64,000 bases of DNA from Arthrobacter sp. NicSoilC5 (GCF_019977395.1 NZ_AP024660.1:2356001-2420000), one strand, 5' to 3'; numbered from the stretch's first letter, positions 32,581 to 46,179 are shown. Translations and numbers: made by a program. Notes: generated by a model not told the origin, from the sequence alone.

Positions 32581-33033
32581 ATGAGACTGTTCAAGGACGC
32601 CGCCGAGCTGGCCAGCATGACGGGACAGGAAATCGGGGTCAGTGGGTGGCACACTCTGGACCAATCCCAGATTCAGGCCTTCGCCAACGCCACACTGGAC
32701 CAACAGTGGATCCACACGGACCCGGAGCGGGCCGCCGACGGACCGTTCGGCACCACCGTGGCGCACGGTTACCTCAGCTTGTCGATGCTGCCGTACCTGG
32801 CTGGCCAGGTGTATCGCGTTGATGGGGCTGCGATGATCATCAACTACGGCCTGAACAAGGTACGGTTCCCTGCCCCGGCCAGGGTCAACTCACGCATCAG
32901 GGACCGGCTGACGCTGGCCTCAGTGAGCGAGACAGCCAGCGGACGGCAGCTGCAGTTCCATCACCTGATCGAGCTGGAAGGCTCGCAAAAGCCTGCCTGC
33001 ATAGCGGAGACTGTCTCCCTGCTCCCGAGCTGA
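32581..33033 (+). CDS. MaoC-like (R)-specific enoyl-CoA hydratase
   Basis: The protein has 150 residues and one hotdog domain. DQQWIH contains the catalytic pair D40 and H45 (D-x4-H) of the hydratase 2 motif, followed by PFGTTVAHGYLSLSMLPYL. Such enzymes hydrate trans-2-enoyl-CoA to the (R)-3-hydroxy product, matching the FabG-type dehydrogenase two genes upstream. It would act on crotonyl-CoA made by the dehydrogenase. Confidence 0.9.
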   Translation: MRLFKDAAELASMTGQEIGVSGWHTLDQSQIQAFANATLDQQWIHTDPERAADGPFGTTVAHGYLSLSMLPYLAGQVYRVDGAAMIINYGLNKVRFPAPARVNSRIRDRLTLASVSETASGRQLQFHHLIELEGSQKPACIAETVSLLPS

Positions 33034-33119
33034 GCTGCTCCTGAAGACCTTGCACCACCATCCGAACAACGACGTTACGGCTGGGCCTGCCTGCAGGCCC
33101 TTTCCGAGGGAGAAACCCC

Positions 33120-34496
33120 ATGAGCACAGAAAACTCAAACCTGAAATACGTCGACGCTGGCCTCCAGGGGCCCGCGTCGGAACTGAAGGTGTCGCCTGCT
33201 GAACTGCGCCGCACCTCAGTTTCGTCCTTCCTTGGTTCCGCGTTGGAATACATGGACTTCACGCTTTATACCCTGGCGGCGGCGCTCGTTTTCGGGCCGC
33301 TGTTCTTCCCCAATACAGACCCTGCCATGGCCTTGCTCGCCAGCTTTGCCGCTTTTGGTTCCGGATTCCTCGTCCGGCCCTTGGGCGGGGTCTATTTCGG
33401 CTACCTTGGGGATAAATACGGGCGGAAATCCGTCCTGGTCATAACCGTGGGAATGATGGGGATCGCCACTCTGGGAATGGGTCTTTTGCCCACGTTTGCC
33501 CAGATCGGGGTCATGGCTCCCATCCTCCTGGTGCTCCTGCGGCTTATCCAGGGCTTCGGCGCCGGCGCCGAGCTGTCCGGGGCCTCGCTGCTGCTGGTGG
33601 AATCCGCCCCGTCGAATAAGCGCGGATTTTACGGCGCCGTGGTGGCACTGGGAACGGCAACAGGTGTGCTGTTGGCCAGCGGACTGTGGCTGCTGCTCTC
33701 GCAAATGCCTAAAGACGAGTTCCTCGCCTGGGGATGGCGTCTTCCCTTCCTGCTGAGCGTCGGTACCACCCTTGTGGCACTGTACTTGCGGCGCAGTGTG
33801 AGCGAATCACCGGTCTTCGAGGCGGTGAAGGCGCGGCGGGCAGCGGCGCGCCTGGAGGCCAAGCAACAAAGCGTCTGGCGTGACGTTGCCGATTCCAAGA
33901 AGGCCTTCCTCGTCTCGCTGGGCATCAAACTCGGCGAAAACGGCTCCGTGTACCTCGTCAAGGGATTCCTTATCGGATGGACGGTGTCTGTGGTGAAGAT
34001 GGACCCCAATCTGGTCACTACGGGCGTGACGCTCGGCTCCGTTTTGGGCGTGCTTACGGTCCTGCTGACCGGTAAGCTCACTGACCGGTTCGGCCGACGC
34101 AAAGTTTGGCTCTGGCTCTCCGGGTTCCAGTTCGCCTTCACCATTCCCGCGATGCTGATGATCGAAACACGGAACCCCGTATTGGTGGCCCTGGTCTTCG
34201 TTGTCTATGTAGGCGGTCCGCTGCCGAACCTGTATGGCGTGGAGTCCACGTGGCTGGTGGAGATGTTCGGCTCCAAACGTCGCTTCTCCTTTATGACGAC
34301 CGTCAAGGAAATCGGCGCCGTTCTGTCCGGAGGTCTTGGACCCATTATTGCTGCCAGCGTCGTTGCTGCGACCGGACCGGGGTGGATCCCAGTTGCCGGA
34401 ATCCTCATGGCCTACGCGGCGATCGGTCTTGCGGCAGGCTTCTTTGCCCCGGAAACCAGGGGCCGGGACCTCAACGCGGAGGCAGACGCGTTCTAA
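33120..34496 (+). CDS. MFS transporter, MHS type
   Basis: The protein has 458 residues and 12 helices. SFLGSALEYMDFTLYTLAAA and GDKYGRKSVL are MHS hallmarks; the group includes dicarboxylate and 2-oxoglutarate carriers. It is the last gene of the CoA-transferase operon (86 bp after the hydratase), so it probably imports the operon's substrate. A strong hairpin ends the operon. Confidence 0.88.
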   Translation: MSTENSNLKYVDAGLQGPASELKVSPAELRRTSVSSFLGSALEYMDFTLYTLAAALVFGPLFFPNTDPAMALLASFAAFGSGFLVRPLGGVYFGYLGDKYGRKSVLVITVGMMGIATLGMGLLPTFAQIGVMAPILLVLLRLIQGFGAGAELSGASLLLVESAPSNKRGFYGAVVALGTATGVLLASGLWLLLSQMPKDEFLAWGWRLPFLLSVGTTLVALYLRRSVSESPVFEAVKARRAAARLEAKQQSVWRDVADSKKAFLVSLGIKLGENGSVYLVKGFLIGWTVSVVKMDPNLVTTGVTLGSVLGVLTVLLTGKLTDRFGRRKVWLWLSGFQFAFTIPAMLMIETRNPVLVALVFVVYVGGPLPNLYGVESTWLVEMFGSKRRFSFMTTVKEIGAVLSGGLGPIIAASVVAATGPGWIPVAGILMAYAAIGLAAGFFAPETRGRDLNAEADAF

Positions 34497-34503
34497 GCCC
34501 ACA

Positions 34504-34544
34504 AAAGCGGGCGACGGCGGGAGCTCTCAGCCGTCGCCCGCTTT
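34504..34544. terminator. Bidirectional terminator hairpin
   Basis: AAAGCGGGCGACGGC (34504-34518) pairs with GCCGTCGCCCGCTTT (34530-34544), with A and T ends on both sides, between convergent operons. Confidence 0.8.
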
Positions 34545-34567
34545 CGAGCGTCCAGTCGCGGCAGGCC

Positions 34568-36595
34568 TCAGACCTCCGCCACAGGAGCCGCGAACTGCGC
34601 CTCGTACAGCCGCGCGTAGGCCCCGCCAGCAGCGAGGAGTGACGCGTGCGTCCCCTGCTCCACGATCTGCCCGTTCTCCATCACCAGGATGAGGTCGGCG
34701 TCGCGGATCGTGGACAGGCGGTGCGCAATCACAAAGGACGTCCGGTCGGACCGCAGCGCGCTCATCGCCTTCTGAACCAGCACCTCCGTCCGGGTGTCCA
34801 CGGAGGACGTCGCCTCATCCAGGATCAGCACAGAAGGCGAAGCCAGGAATGCCCGCGCAATCGTCAGCAGCTGCTTCTCGCCGGCGGAGACGTTGGAGCC
34901 TTCGTCGTCCAGCACGGTGTCGTACCCCTCGGGCAGGGACTTCACAAAGCGATCAACATACGTCGCCCGGGCAGCTTCCAATACGTCTGAAGAGGAAGCA
35001 GCAGGCCGGCCGTACGCAATGTTGTCGCGAATGGTCCCGCCGAACAGCCACGTGTCCTGCAGCACCATCCCCATCCGCGAGCGCAGGTCGTGCCGGCTCA
35101 TGGTGGTGATGTCCACACCGTCCAAAGTGATGCGGCCGCCGTCGAGCTCGTAGAACCGCATCATCAGGTTCACCAGCGTGGTCTTGCCCGCCCCGGTCGG
35201 CCCCACAATCGCCACCGTCTGCCCCGGCTCTGCCACCAAGGACAGCCCACTGATCAGCGGCTTGTCCGGCGAATACGAGAAGGACACATCCTCAAACACC
35301 AGCCGCCCCCGGGCAGCACCGTCAGGGCTTTGCAGCGAAGCCCCCACAGGATCCGGTGACTGTTCCTCCGTATCCAACAGCTCGAACACACGCTCGGCAG
35401 AGGCCACCCCTGACTGCAGCAGGTTCGCCATGGACCCCAGCTGCGCCAGCGGCTGAGTGAACTGCCGCGAGTACTGGATGAACGCCTGCACATCGCCCAA
35501 CTGCATGGCCCCGGACGCCACCTGCAGGCCACCCACCACGGCGATCCCCACGTACACCAGGTTCCCGATGAACGTCATGGCAGGCATGATCAGCCCGGAA
35601 ATGAACTGTGCCCCGAAGCTCGCCTCATACAGTTCTGCGTTCTTCTGACGGAACCGCTCCCCCACCTCACGCTGCCGCCCAAAGACCTTCACGAGTGCGT
35701 GCCCGGTGTAGGTCTCCTCGATCTGCCCGTTCAGCTCGCCGGTGTTCTTCCACTGCTGCACGAACAGCTTCTGCGAGCGCTTGGCGATCAGCGTGGTGAT
35801 CCCCAGCGTCAGCGGAATGGTCACCAGCGCGATCAGCGCCAGCGTGGGCGAGAGGATGAACATCATCACCAGTACGCCCAGCACCGTCAGCACGGACGTC
35901 ACGGCCTGGCTGATGGACTGCTGCAGGCTCTGCGAAATATTGTCCACATCGTTGGTCACCCGGCTGAGCAGCTCACCGCGCTGGATTGAATCGAAGTACC
36001 GCAGCGGCAGCCGGTTGATCTTCGCCTCAATCTGCTCGCGCAGCCCAAACACGGTCCGCTGCACCACGCCGTTCAGCACATACGCCTGCCCCCACATGAA
36101 CGCCGAGCCCAGCACGTACAGCACCAGGGCCCACGTCAGCACACTGGCCAGCGCAGAAAAGTCGATCCCCGCGCCCGGCGTCAGCGTCATGGCGCTGAGC
36201 ATGTCCGCCTTCTGGTTCTCCCCCGACGCCCGCAACATCGCAATCAACTGCGCCTGCGTCATCCCCGGCGGCAGCTGCTTGGACACGACACCTGAAAAAA
36301 TCAGGTTGGTGCCCTCGCCCAGCAGCCGCGGCCCAATCACCTGCAGCACCACGCCCGCCACAGCCATGGCCAACACCAGCATCAGCCAGAACCGCTCGGG
36401 CCGCAGCGTGCCCAGCAGGCGTTTGGCGGAGCCGCTGAAGTTCAGGGCCTTCTCCGCCGGGACGTTCATTCCGGCAAAGGGTCCGCCATGACCGGGGCCG
36501 CCGCGCGGCCGTGGAATGCGTACGACGTCGGCCTGGCCGCCTGCGGAGGCGGGCGCGGCTTTGGTGCCGCGTGCGGGGGTGGATCCGTGGCTCAT
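34568..36595 (-). CDS. ABC exporter half with intact Walker B, subunit 2
   Basis: The protein has 675 residues: an N-terminal Gly/Pro-rich cytosolic stretch (1-50), six transmembrane helices (about 70-370) and a nucleotide-binding domain (about 430-670). Walker A is GPTGAGKTT, Walker B VLILDEATSS with catalytic Glu, and the switch His is in IAHRLSTI. The signature is altered to NVSAGEKQ. It overlaps the partner gene by 4 bp. The two form a heterodimeric exporter of the LmrCD/TM287-288 kind; substrate unknown. Confidence 0.9.
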   Translation of the reverse strand: MSHGSTPARGTKAAPASAGGQADVVRIPRPRGGPGHGGPFAGMNVPAEKALNFSGSAKRLLGTLRPERFWLMLVLAMAVAGVVLQVIGPRLLGEGTNLIFSGVVSKQLPPGMTQAQLIAMLRASGENQKADMLSAMTLTPGAGIDFSALASVLTWALVLYVLGSAFMWGQAYVLNGVVQRTVFGLREQIEAKINRLPLRYFDSIQRGELLSRVTNDVDNISQSLQQSISQAVTSVLTVLGVLVMMFILSPTLALIALVTIPLTLGITTLIAKRSQKLFVQQWKNTGELNGQIEETYTGHALVKVFGRQREVGERFRQKNAELYEASFGAQFISGLIMPAMTFIGNLVYVGIAVVGGLQVASGAMQLGDVQAFIQYSRQFTQPLAQLGSMANLLQSGVASAERVFELLDTEEQSPDPVGASLQSPDGAARGRLVFEDVSFSYSPDKPLISGLSLVAEPGQTVAIVGPTGAGKTTLVNLMMRFYELDGGRITLDGVDITTMSRHDLRSRMGMVLQDTWLFGGTIRDNIAYGRPAASSSDVLEAARATYVDRFVKSLPEGYDTVLDDEGSNVSAGEKQLLTIARAFLASPSVLILDEATSSVDTRTEVLVQKAMSALRSDRTSFVIAHRLSTIRDADLILVMENGQIVEQGTHASLLAAGGAYARLYEAQFAAPVAEV

Positions 36596-38325
36596 ACCGT
36601 CTCCTCCGCTGCCAGCTGGGACGACACAATCTCGCGGTACGTCTCCGATGTCTCCAGCAACTCGTGGTGCGTGCCCTGCGCAACGATCCTGCCGTCGTCG
36701 AGCACCAGGATCTGGTCCGCATCAACAATGCTGGACACCCGCTGGGCGATGATCACCATGGTGGCGCCGGCGATGTTGCGCTTGAGTGCCTGGCGCAGCC
36801 GGGCATCCGTGCCGGTATCAAGGGAGGAGAACGAATCGTCAAAAATGTAGAGCTCGGGCCGCTTCACCAGAGCCCGGGCGATGGCCAGCCGCTGCCGCTG
36901 CCCGCCGGAGACGTTGGTGCCGCCCTGGGAGATGGTCGCATCCAGCCCCTCCTCCATCTGCTCCACAAAGTCCCGGGCCTGCGCAATCTCCAGCGCGCTC
37001 CACAGCTCATCCTCGGTGGCATCCGGGTTGCCGTACAGCAGGTTGCTGCGAACGGTGCCGGAGAACAGGTAGGGCCGCTGGGGCACCAGGCCGATGTGCC
37101 CCCACAGCAGGTCCGGGTCCAGGTCGCGGATGTCCACGCCGTCCATCAGTACCGCCCCCGAGGTGACGTCGAAGAGCCGCGGCATCAGGTTCACCAGCGT
37201 GGTCTTGCCGGAGCCGGTGCTGCCGATGATCGCCGTGGTCTGCCCCGCGCGGGCGGTGAAGCTGATCCCGGACAGGACGGGCTGGTCCGCACCCGGGTAC
37301 GCGAATCCGACGTCGCGCATTTCCAGCTCACCGCGCCGGACCGCGCTGGTGACCGGCTGCTTCGGCGGCAGGACGCTGGAACTGGTGCCCAGCACCTCGC
37401 CGATCCGGTCCGCCGATACCGACGCCCGCGGGATCATCACCGCCATGAACGTGGCCATCATGACGGACATCAGGATCTGCATCAGGTAGCTCAGGAACGC
37501 GATCAGGGTTCCCACCTGCATGGACCCGTCCTCGATCCGGAACGCGCCGAACCAGATCACGGCCACGCTGGAAACGTTCAGGATCAGCATGACGGTGGGG
37601 AACATCAGGGCCATCAGGCGGCCGGCACGGAGCGCAACATCGGTAACGTCCGTGTTGGCGCCCGCGAACCGTTCCGTCTCCATGTCCTCCCGCACGAAGG
37701 CCCGCACCACCCGGATGCCGGTGAGCTGCTCGCGCAGCACCCGATTGACGGTGTCGATCCGGGCCTGCATCTTGCGGAACAGTGGCACCATGCGCGTGAC
37801 AATAAGGCCGACGGCGATCAGCAGCACCGGGACGCACACGGCAATGAGCCAGGACAGCTGGGCGTCCTGCCGGATAGCCATGATCACCCCGCCGATGCTG
37901 AGCATGGGCGCGGCCACCATGAGCGTGGCGGACATCAGCACCAGCTGCTGGACCTGCTGGACATCATTAGTGGAGCGGGTGATCAGGCTGGGCGCGCCGA
38001 ACCTGGTGACCTCCTGCTCGGAAAACTGCCCCACCCGCTCGAAAATGGCCCCGCGCAGGTCGCGGCCCAGGCCCATCGCCGCCTTGGCACCGAAGTACAC
38101 GGCCACCACGGCACACGCGATCTGCGCCAGGGTGATGAGCAGCATGATGCTGCCGGTGGACAGGATGTAGCCGGTATCGCCCCGGGCCACGCCCTGGTCA
38201 ATGATGTCCGCGTTCAGCGTGGGCAGGTACAGCGACGCGATGGACTGCGCCAGCTGGAAAACCACGACGGCGGCCAGCAGCGGCCGGTGCGGCCGCAGGT
38301 ATTCGACAAGCAACTTCCAGAGCAA
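36592..38325 (-). CDS. ABC exporter half with degenerate Walker B, subunit 1
   Basis: The protein has 577 residues: six transmembrane helices (about 15-310) and a nucleotide-binding domain (about 340-570). Walker A is GSTGSGKTT, and the signature TNVSGGQRQR is canonical. The catalytic Glu is replaced by Asp (YIFDDSFSSLD), and the switch His is replaced by Gln (IIAQRVSSI). This subunit therefore provides the non-hydrolysing site expected of a heterodimeric exporter. TTG is the start codon, with GGAG upstream. Confidence 0.9.
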   Translation of the reverse strand: MLWKLLVEYLRPHRPLLAAVVVFQLAQSIASLYLPTLNADIIDQGVARGDTGYILSTGSIMLLITLAQIACAVVAVYFGAKAAMGLGRDLRGAIFERVGQFSEQEVTRFGAPSLITRSTNDVQQVQQLVLMSATLMVAAPMLSIGGVIMAIRQDAQLSWLIAVCVPVLLIAVGLIVTRMVPLFRKMQARIDTVNRVLREQLTGIRVVRAFVREDMETERFAGANTDVTDVALRAGRLMALMFPTVMLILNVSSVAVIWFGAFRIEDGSMQVGTLIAFLSYLMQILMSVMMATFMAVMIPRASVSADRIGEVLGTSSSVLPPKQPVTSAVRRGELEMRDVGFAYPGADQPVLSGISFTARAGQTTAIIGSTGSGKTTLVNLMPRLFDVTSGAVLMDGVDIRDLDPDLLWGHIGLVPQRPYLFSGTVRSNLLYGNPDATEDELWSALEIAQARDFVEQMEEGLDATISQGGTNVSGGQRQRLAIARALVKRPELYIFDDSFSSLDTGTDARLRQALKRNIAGATMVIIAQRVSSIVDADQILVLDDGRIVAQGTHHELLETSETYREIVSSQLAAEETV

Positions 38326-39739
38326 GGCGGCTCCAAACCTGACGGAATGTCCACAAACGTGGTGCGAGCGTCAGTTTACGTCCAGCAGCTGGGACTTGAC
38401 CGGGCCACCAAGCCAGAACTTTGCAGGTTCTCCCACGGCGTATTCGGGGGACTCGCCGGGGATCCAGCCGGGCCGGTGGGTACATGGGTGTGAGAGAACT
38501 GGATGGGCGCCAAAAACGCGCCGCCCCACCGAAGGATGGAAGAAACAACGATGTTTGCCGGCACACGGAACCCCTCCCAGCACACTGCCAGGTTCGGAGT
38601 CGCCTTCATCGGCGTCCTGCTCATCGCAGTCAACCTTCGGGTGTCCTTTGTCAGCGTCGGACCGGTCCTGGTCAACATCAGCAGCGACCTGGGATTGTCC
38701 AGTGCCGCAGCGGGATTCCTCACCGGCCTCCCGCTCATCGCGTTCGCTGTCTTCTCGCCCCTTGCGCCCGGCTTTGCTGCCCGGCTGGGCCTGGACCGGG
38801 CACTGTGGATGTCATTGCTGATCCTCGCCTCGGGCATCGTGCTCCGCTCCCTGCCCGTGCCCGGCTTCATCTGGGCCGGGACGGTCCTGATCGGCGTGGC
38901 CATCGCGTTCCTCAACGTCCTGGTACCCTCCCTCGTCAAGCGGGACTTTCCGTTGCGGGTCAGCCAGGTCACCGGCAGCTATACCGCTGCCCAGGCCGCG
39001 TTCGCAGCGGTGGGGGCCGCCGTCGTCGTTCCCGTGGCCCAAACGTCGCCGGCAGGATGGCGGCTCGCCCTCGGCGCCTGGGTGGGGCTTGCCCTCATCG
39101 CCATGGCCGTGCTGCTGCCATGGTTGCGCCGGCACGGAACAAGCGCCGCGCACGCCGCACCGCAGGAACGGGCACACCGATCGCCCTGGGGCTCGGCGCT
39201 GGGCTGGCAGGTGACGGCGTTTATGGGGCTGCAATCGATCGCCTTCTACGTCCTGATGGCTTGGCTGCCCACCATCGAGCAAAGCCGCGGGATCCCCGCC
39301 ACCACTGCCGGCGTACACCTGTCCGTCTTCCTGCTGATCAGCGTGTTCGCCAGCCTGGGGACGGGCGCGGTCCTGCACCGTGGACCCGACCAGCGGCTGG
39401 TGTCCTTCGCCAGCGGGGCGTTGGTGTTCGTAACCTTCCTGGGCCTTGCACTCGCGCCGGACCTCATCCTCCTGTGGGTCCTGCTGGGCGCCGTCGGATG
39501 CGGAAGCCTCATTGTCATTGCCCTGTCGCTGTTCAGCCTCCGGACGGTGAACCACCCGCAGGCAGCATCCCTGTCCGGCATGGCACAGTCCGTGGGCTAC
39601 GGGCTGGCCGCGGTGGGCCCGGTGGCCTTCGGTGCCCTCAAGGATGCCAGCGGGGACTGGACGCTTCCACTGCTCGGCACCGCCGGTGCCATGGCCATCC
39701 TGGCAGTGACCGGGTTGTTCGCCGGCCGCGACCGTGTCA

Positions 39740-43465
<3,726 letters not shown>

Positions 43466-43482
43466 CCTCCACAATCCAGGCT

Positions 43483-43513
43483 CCGGGCCGGCTGCATTCC
43501 GCAGCCGGCCCGG
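43483..43513. terminator. Hairpin after katG
   Basis: CCGGGCCGGCTGC (43483-43495) pairs with GCAGCCGGCCCGG (43501-43513) around five bases, between the convergent katG and histidine kinase genes. Confidence 0.7.
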
Positions 43514-43529
43514 ACCTGCTGAGGCGGCT

Positions 43530-44771
43530 TTATTGGTCGGCCGGGAAGCTGATGACCGCCGTGGTCCCGCCGCCGGGTGATTCCTTCAAGCTCAATTCCC
43601 CACCGTGCGCCTCAACAATGCGGCGGCAGATGGCCAACCCAAGGCCGGAGCCGTGCCCGTCCCCGTCGCGGTGCAGCCGGACCAGTGGTTCCAGCACGCG
43701 CTGCCGGTCCACCGGCGCAATGCCCTTGCCGTTGTCCGCCACCAGCACAGTGGTTCCGTGGTAATTCGAAATGCCGCTGATGCGCACGCTGAGGTCCCGG
43801 TCCGGGCTCCGGTAGTTCATGGCGTTGGCCACCAGGTTCTGCAGCAGGGTGCGCAACTGCCCGGGGTCCACGTGGAGCTTCATCTCCCCGCTGTCCAGGA
43901 CGGCGCCGGGCCCGAAGGACAGGCCCAAATCCCTGGCCACTTCGGCCGCCACGTCCTGAAGGGATACGTGCTGCCGCTGGAGGACACCGCCCATCCGTGA
44001 GTAGGTCAGGACGTCCTCAAGCATGGTCAGCATGCGGTGGCCGCTGGCGCCGATGATCTGCAGATACTCGGCCGCCGGGTGGTCCCCGTCCACTTCATCC
44101 TCTGCCATCTCCACGTAGCCCAGCATGGTGGTGAGTGGTCCGCGCAGGTCATGGCTGACGCGTCCTGCAAACTCCGCCAGCTTGGCGTTGCTTTCCCGCA
44201 CCTCGTCGAGGGCACTGTTCAACTGCAGCGTGCGCCGCTGGAGCTCAAGCAGCTGCACTGCCTGGCGGGCCAGGATCTCCAGCATGTCCAGCTGGTCCTT
44301 ATCGGGTGTGCCCGCAGAATTGGAAAAGACGCACAGCGACCCCAGCACGAACCCGGACGACGTCTCCAACGGAACCGAAGCATAGAACCGGACGGCGGCA
44401 ATTTCCCCTGTCACAAACGGATTCGATGCGAGGCGGGGGTCCAGGGATGCGTCCGGGACAACTGTTGTCTTCCCCGAGAGGAAGACTTGTGCGCACATGG
44501 AGTCCTCCCGGGCGCAGACGGCGGCCTCAAAGCCGACGGCGGCCACCTGCTGTTGCTCATCGGACGTGACAACGTTAATCACGCCGTAGGGGACGCCGCA
44601 GAGCTTTGCGGCAAGCTGGACAAGGTTTTCGAGGGGTTCCGTTGAAAGCGCCTGATCAACGCTCCGCTGGCGTCCCCCGCCGTTGGCGAAGGTGAATCCG
44701 TACTCCTGCAGTAATTCGTCCCGTCCGAGTGGATCGCTGAGCGCTGCTGTCATCGAGTGCGTGCCAACCAT
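43530..44771 (-). CDS. Soluble sensor histidine kinase with GAF domain
   Basis: The protein has 413 residues and no membrane helix. A GAF domain (about 45-175, CGVPYGVINVVTSDEQQQ) is followed by a HisKA helix with H207 in GRVSHDLRGPL and an ATPase domain with NLVANAMNYR, VADNGKGI and GSGLGLAICR. The GAF contains cysteines (VCAREDSMCAQ), a block common to GAF kinases that sense redox or light-linked ligands. No response regulator gene is adjacent, so it is an orphan kinase. AAGGGA lies before the ATG at 44771. Confidence 0.88.
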   Translation of the reverse strand: MVGTHSMTAALSDPLGRDELLQEYGFTFANGGGRQRSVDQALSTEPLENLVQLAAKLCGVPYGVINVVTSDEQQQVAAVGFEAAVCAREDSMCAQVFLSGKTTVVPDASLDPRLASNPFVTGEIAAVRFYASVPLETSSGFVLGSLCVFSNSAGTPDKDQLDMLEILARQAVQLLELQRRTLQLNSALDEVRESNAKLAEFAGRVSHDLRGPLTTMLGYVEMAEDEVDGDHPAAEYLQIIGASGHRMLTMLEDVLTYSRMGGVLQRQHVSLQDVAAEVARDLGLSFGPGAVLDSGEMKLHVDPGQLRTLLQNLVANAMNYRSPDRDLSVRISGISNYHGTTVLVADNGKGIAPVDRQRVLEPLVRLHRDGDGHGSGLGLAICRRIVEAHGGELSLKESPGGGTTAVISFPADQ

Positions 44772-44914
44772 GAACGTCCCTTCCCAGACCGCAAAGGGGT
44801 CCCCGGGGAGATAGTACAGGCCACCACCCGTGTCCCGGGAATACGTTTCCCCGCTCCTCTGCCGCGGGCCGGGATTCAGAGGCATTGCTCCGGCAGGCGG
44901 CATAGGATCCAGTT

Positions 44915-45433
44915 ATGGCCCAACTCATCGTCCCGGACCCAGCCCTCCACTCTTCCTGGCTGGAAGGAACTGCGGAGTTCCAAGGTGCCCACCTGGACGG
45001 CGCAGGCGCCGAGGGCTGGTCCCCGGACGATCTCCAGGACCCCGCCGTCTTTGGCCGCTTCGTCGATGCCCTCATCAAAGACGCGCAGCCGGAAACCGTG
45101 CGGAAGCCGGGCTACGTGCCCTGCACCTATCTATGGATTGCCGACGGCGGCACCTTCCTTGGGTCCCTGGCCATCAGGCACGGGCTGAACGACCACCTCC
45201 TCAACGAAGGGGGGCACATCGGCTACAGCGTCCGGCCCTCCGCCAGGCGCCGCGGCCATGCCGCGAAAGCACTTGCCGATGCGCTGCCCCTGGCACGGGC
45301 ATTGGGAATCACGCAGGTTCTCCTGACGTGCGACGAGGACAACGCCGGCTCGCGGGCAACCATCGAAAAGAACGGCGGCCAATACGAGGACACGCGCAAC
45401 GGCAAGCGCCGCTACTGGATCGACACCGAATAG
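44915..45433 (+). CDS. GNAT-family N-acetyltransferase
   Basis: The protein has 172 residues. IGYSVRPSARRRGHAAKALA is the acetyl-CoA loop, and TCDEDNAGSRATIEKNGG is the conserved C-terminal part of the predicted-acetyltransferase subgroup (RimJ/RimL-like). Substrate unknown. It is divergent from the histidine kinase and is followed 27 bp later by the ABM gene. Confidence 0.88.
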   Translation: MAQLIVPDPALHSSWLEGTAEFQGAHLDGAGAEGWSPDDLQDPAVFGRFVDALIKDAQPETVRKPGYVPCTYLWIADGGTFLGSLAIRHGLNDHLLNEGGHIGYSVRPSARRRGHAAKALADALPLARALGITQVLLTCDEDNAGSRATIEKNGGQYEDTRNGKRRYWIDTE

Positions 45434-45460
45434 CCGGCGAACGCGTGCCAAACTTGGCGG

Positions 45461-45772
45461 GTGATCACAGAACACGCGCTGCTTCCGGTCATACCCGGCC
45501 GGGAAGAGGACTTCGAGGAAGCTTTCGCCCAGGCCCGGCACATCATCGCTTCAATGCCGGGCTTCCTCGCCATGTCTTTGTTGCGCTCGATTGAATCTCC
45601 CCAAACGTACCTGCTGCTCGTTGAATGGGAGTCGCTGGAAGACCATACAGTGGGCTTCAGGGGATCCCCGGGGTACCAGCAGTGGCGTTCTTTGCTGCAC
45701 CGCTTCTATGAGCCGTTTCCGGTGGTGGAGCACTTCGAAACAGTTAGCGCCGCGCCGAAAGCCGCGTCATAA
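45461..45772 (+). CDS. Antibiotic biosynthesis monooxygenase (ABM) domain protein
   Basis: The protein has 103 residues and one ABM ferredoxin-like domain: EHALLPVIPGREEDFEEAFA, PGFLAMSLLRSIE and YLLLVEWESLEDH. Such proteins act as cofactor-free quinone-forming monooxygenases or haem/ligand binders. Start is GTG. It is cotranscribed with the preceding acetyltransferase. Confidence 0.85.
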   Translation: MITEHALLPVIPGREEDFEEAFAQARHIIASMPGFLAMSLLRSIESPQTYLLLVEWESLEDHTVGFRGSPGYQQWRSLLHRFYEPFPVVEHFETVSAAPKAAS

Positions 45773-45796
45773 GCCGCGCCGCGGACGTTGGGGGGA

Positions 45797-45831
45797 AGCC
45801 CCCGCGCGAGTCTCGCTCCAGCGCGGGGGCT
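45797..45831. terminator. Terminator after ABM gene
   Basis: AGCCCCCGCGC (45797-45807) pairs with GCGCGGGGGCT (45821-45831). The rest of 45832-45993 shows no gene. Confidence 0.75.
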
Positions 45832-45993
45832 CCTTGCTTCCTGCCGGGGAACTGGCGTTGGAAACAGTTATAAATTACCGGCCGGTAGCTTGCGGAAATC
45901 ACAGATTGCAGCGGCTTTGGCCAATCTTGATGGAACTTTGAGGGTGGCCCCGGGTCCCTTCAATCTGCGGGGCCCTCTAGTCCGCGAGGCCCT

Positions 45994-46179
45994 TTAGTCT
46001 GCCGGGCCCGCCGAGGCGTCGGGGTCCTCCTCCGGCTCAAAAGTGTTGGGCTCGGCCCCACCGGAGATCCCGACGCCGTCTTTCCCGCCGGGGATCCCGC
46101 CGTCGGGGTTGCCTTTCCTGGCGGCCGTGTCCTCCTGCGGCTCGTCCTCAGGCAGTGAATCAGGTGAATTGATAGACAT
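45994..46179 (-). CDS. Small acidic, Gly/Pro-rich protein
   Basis: The protein has 61 residues, is very acidic and probably disordered (MSINSPDSLPEDEPQEDTAA, then GGIPGGKDGVG). A strong ribosome binding site (AAGGAGGAGCG) directly precedes the ATG, which supports translation. No domain recognised. Confidence 0.65.
   Translation of the reverse strand: MSINSPDSLPEDEPQEDTAARKGNPDGGIPGGKDGVGISGGAEPNTFEPEEDPDASAGPAD

Noticed and set aside
36511..38493. 660-codon plus-strand frame opposite the ABC exporter
   Set aside because: Low-complexity His/Gln/Gly/Arg-rich translation, antisense to a clear transporter gene.
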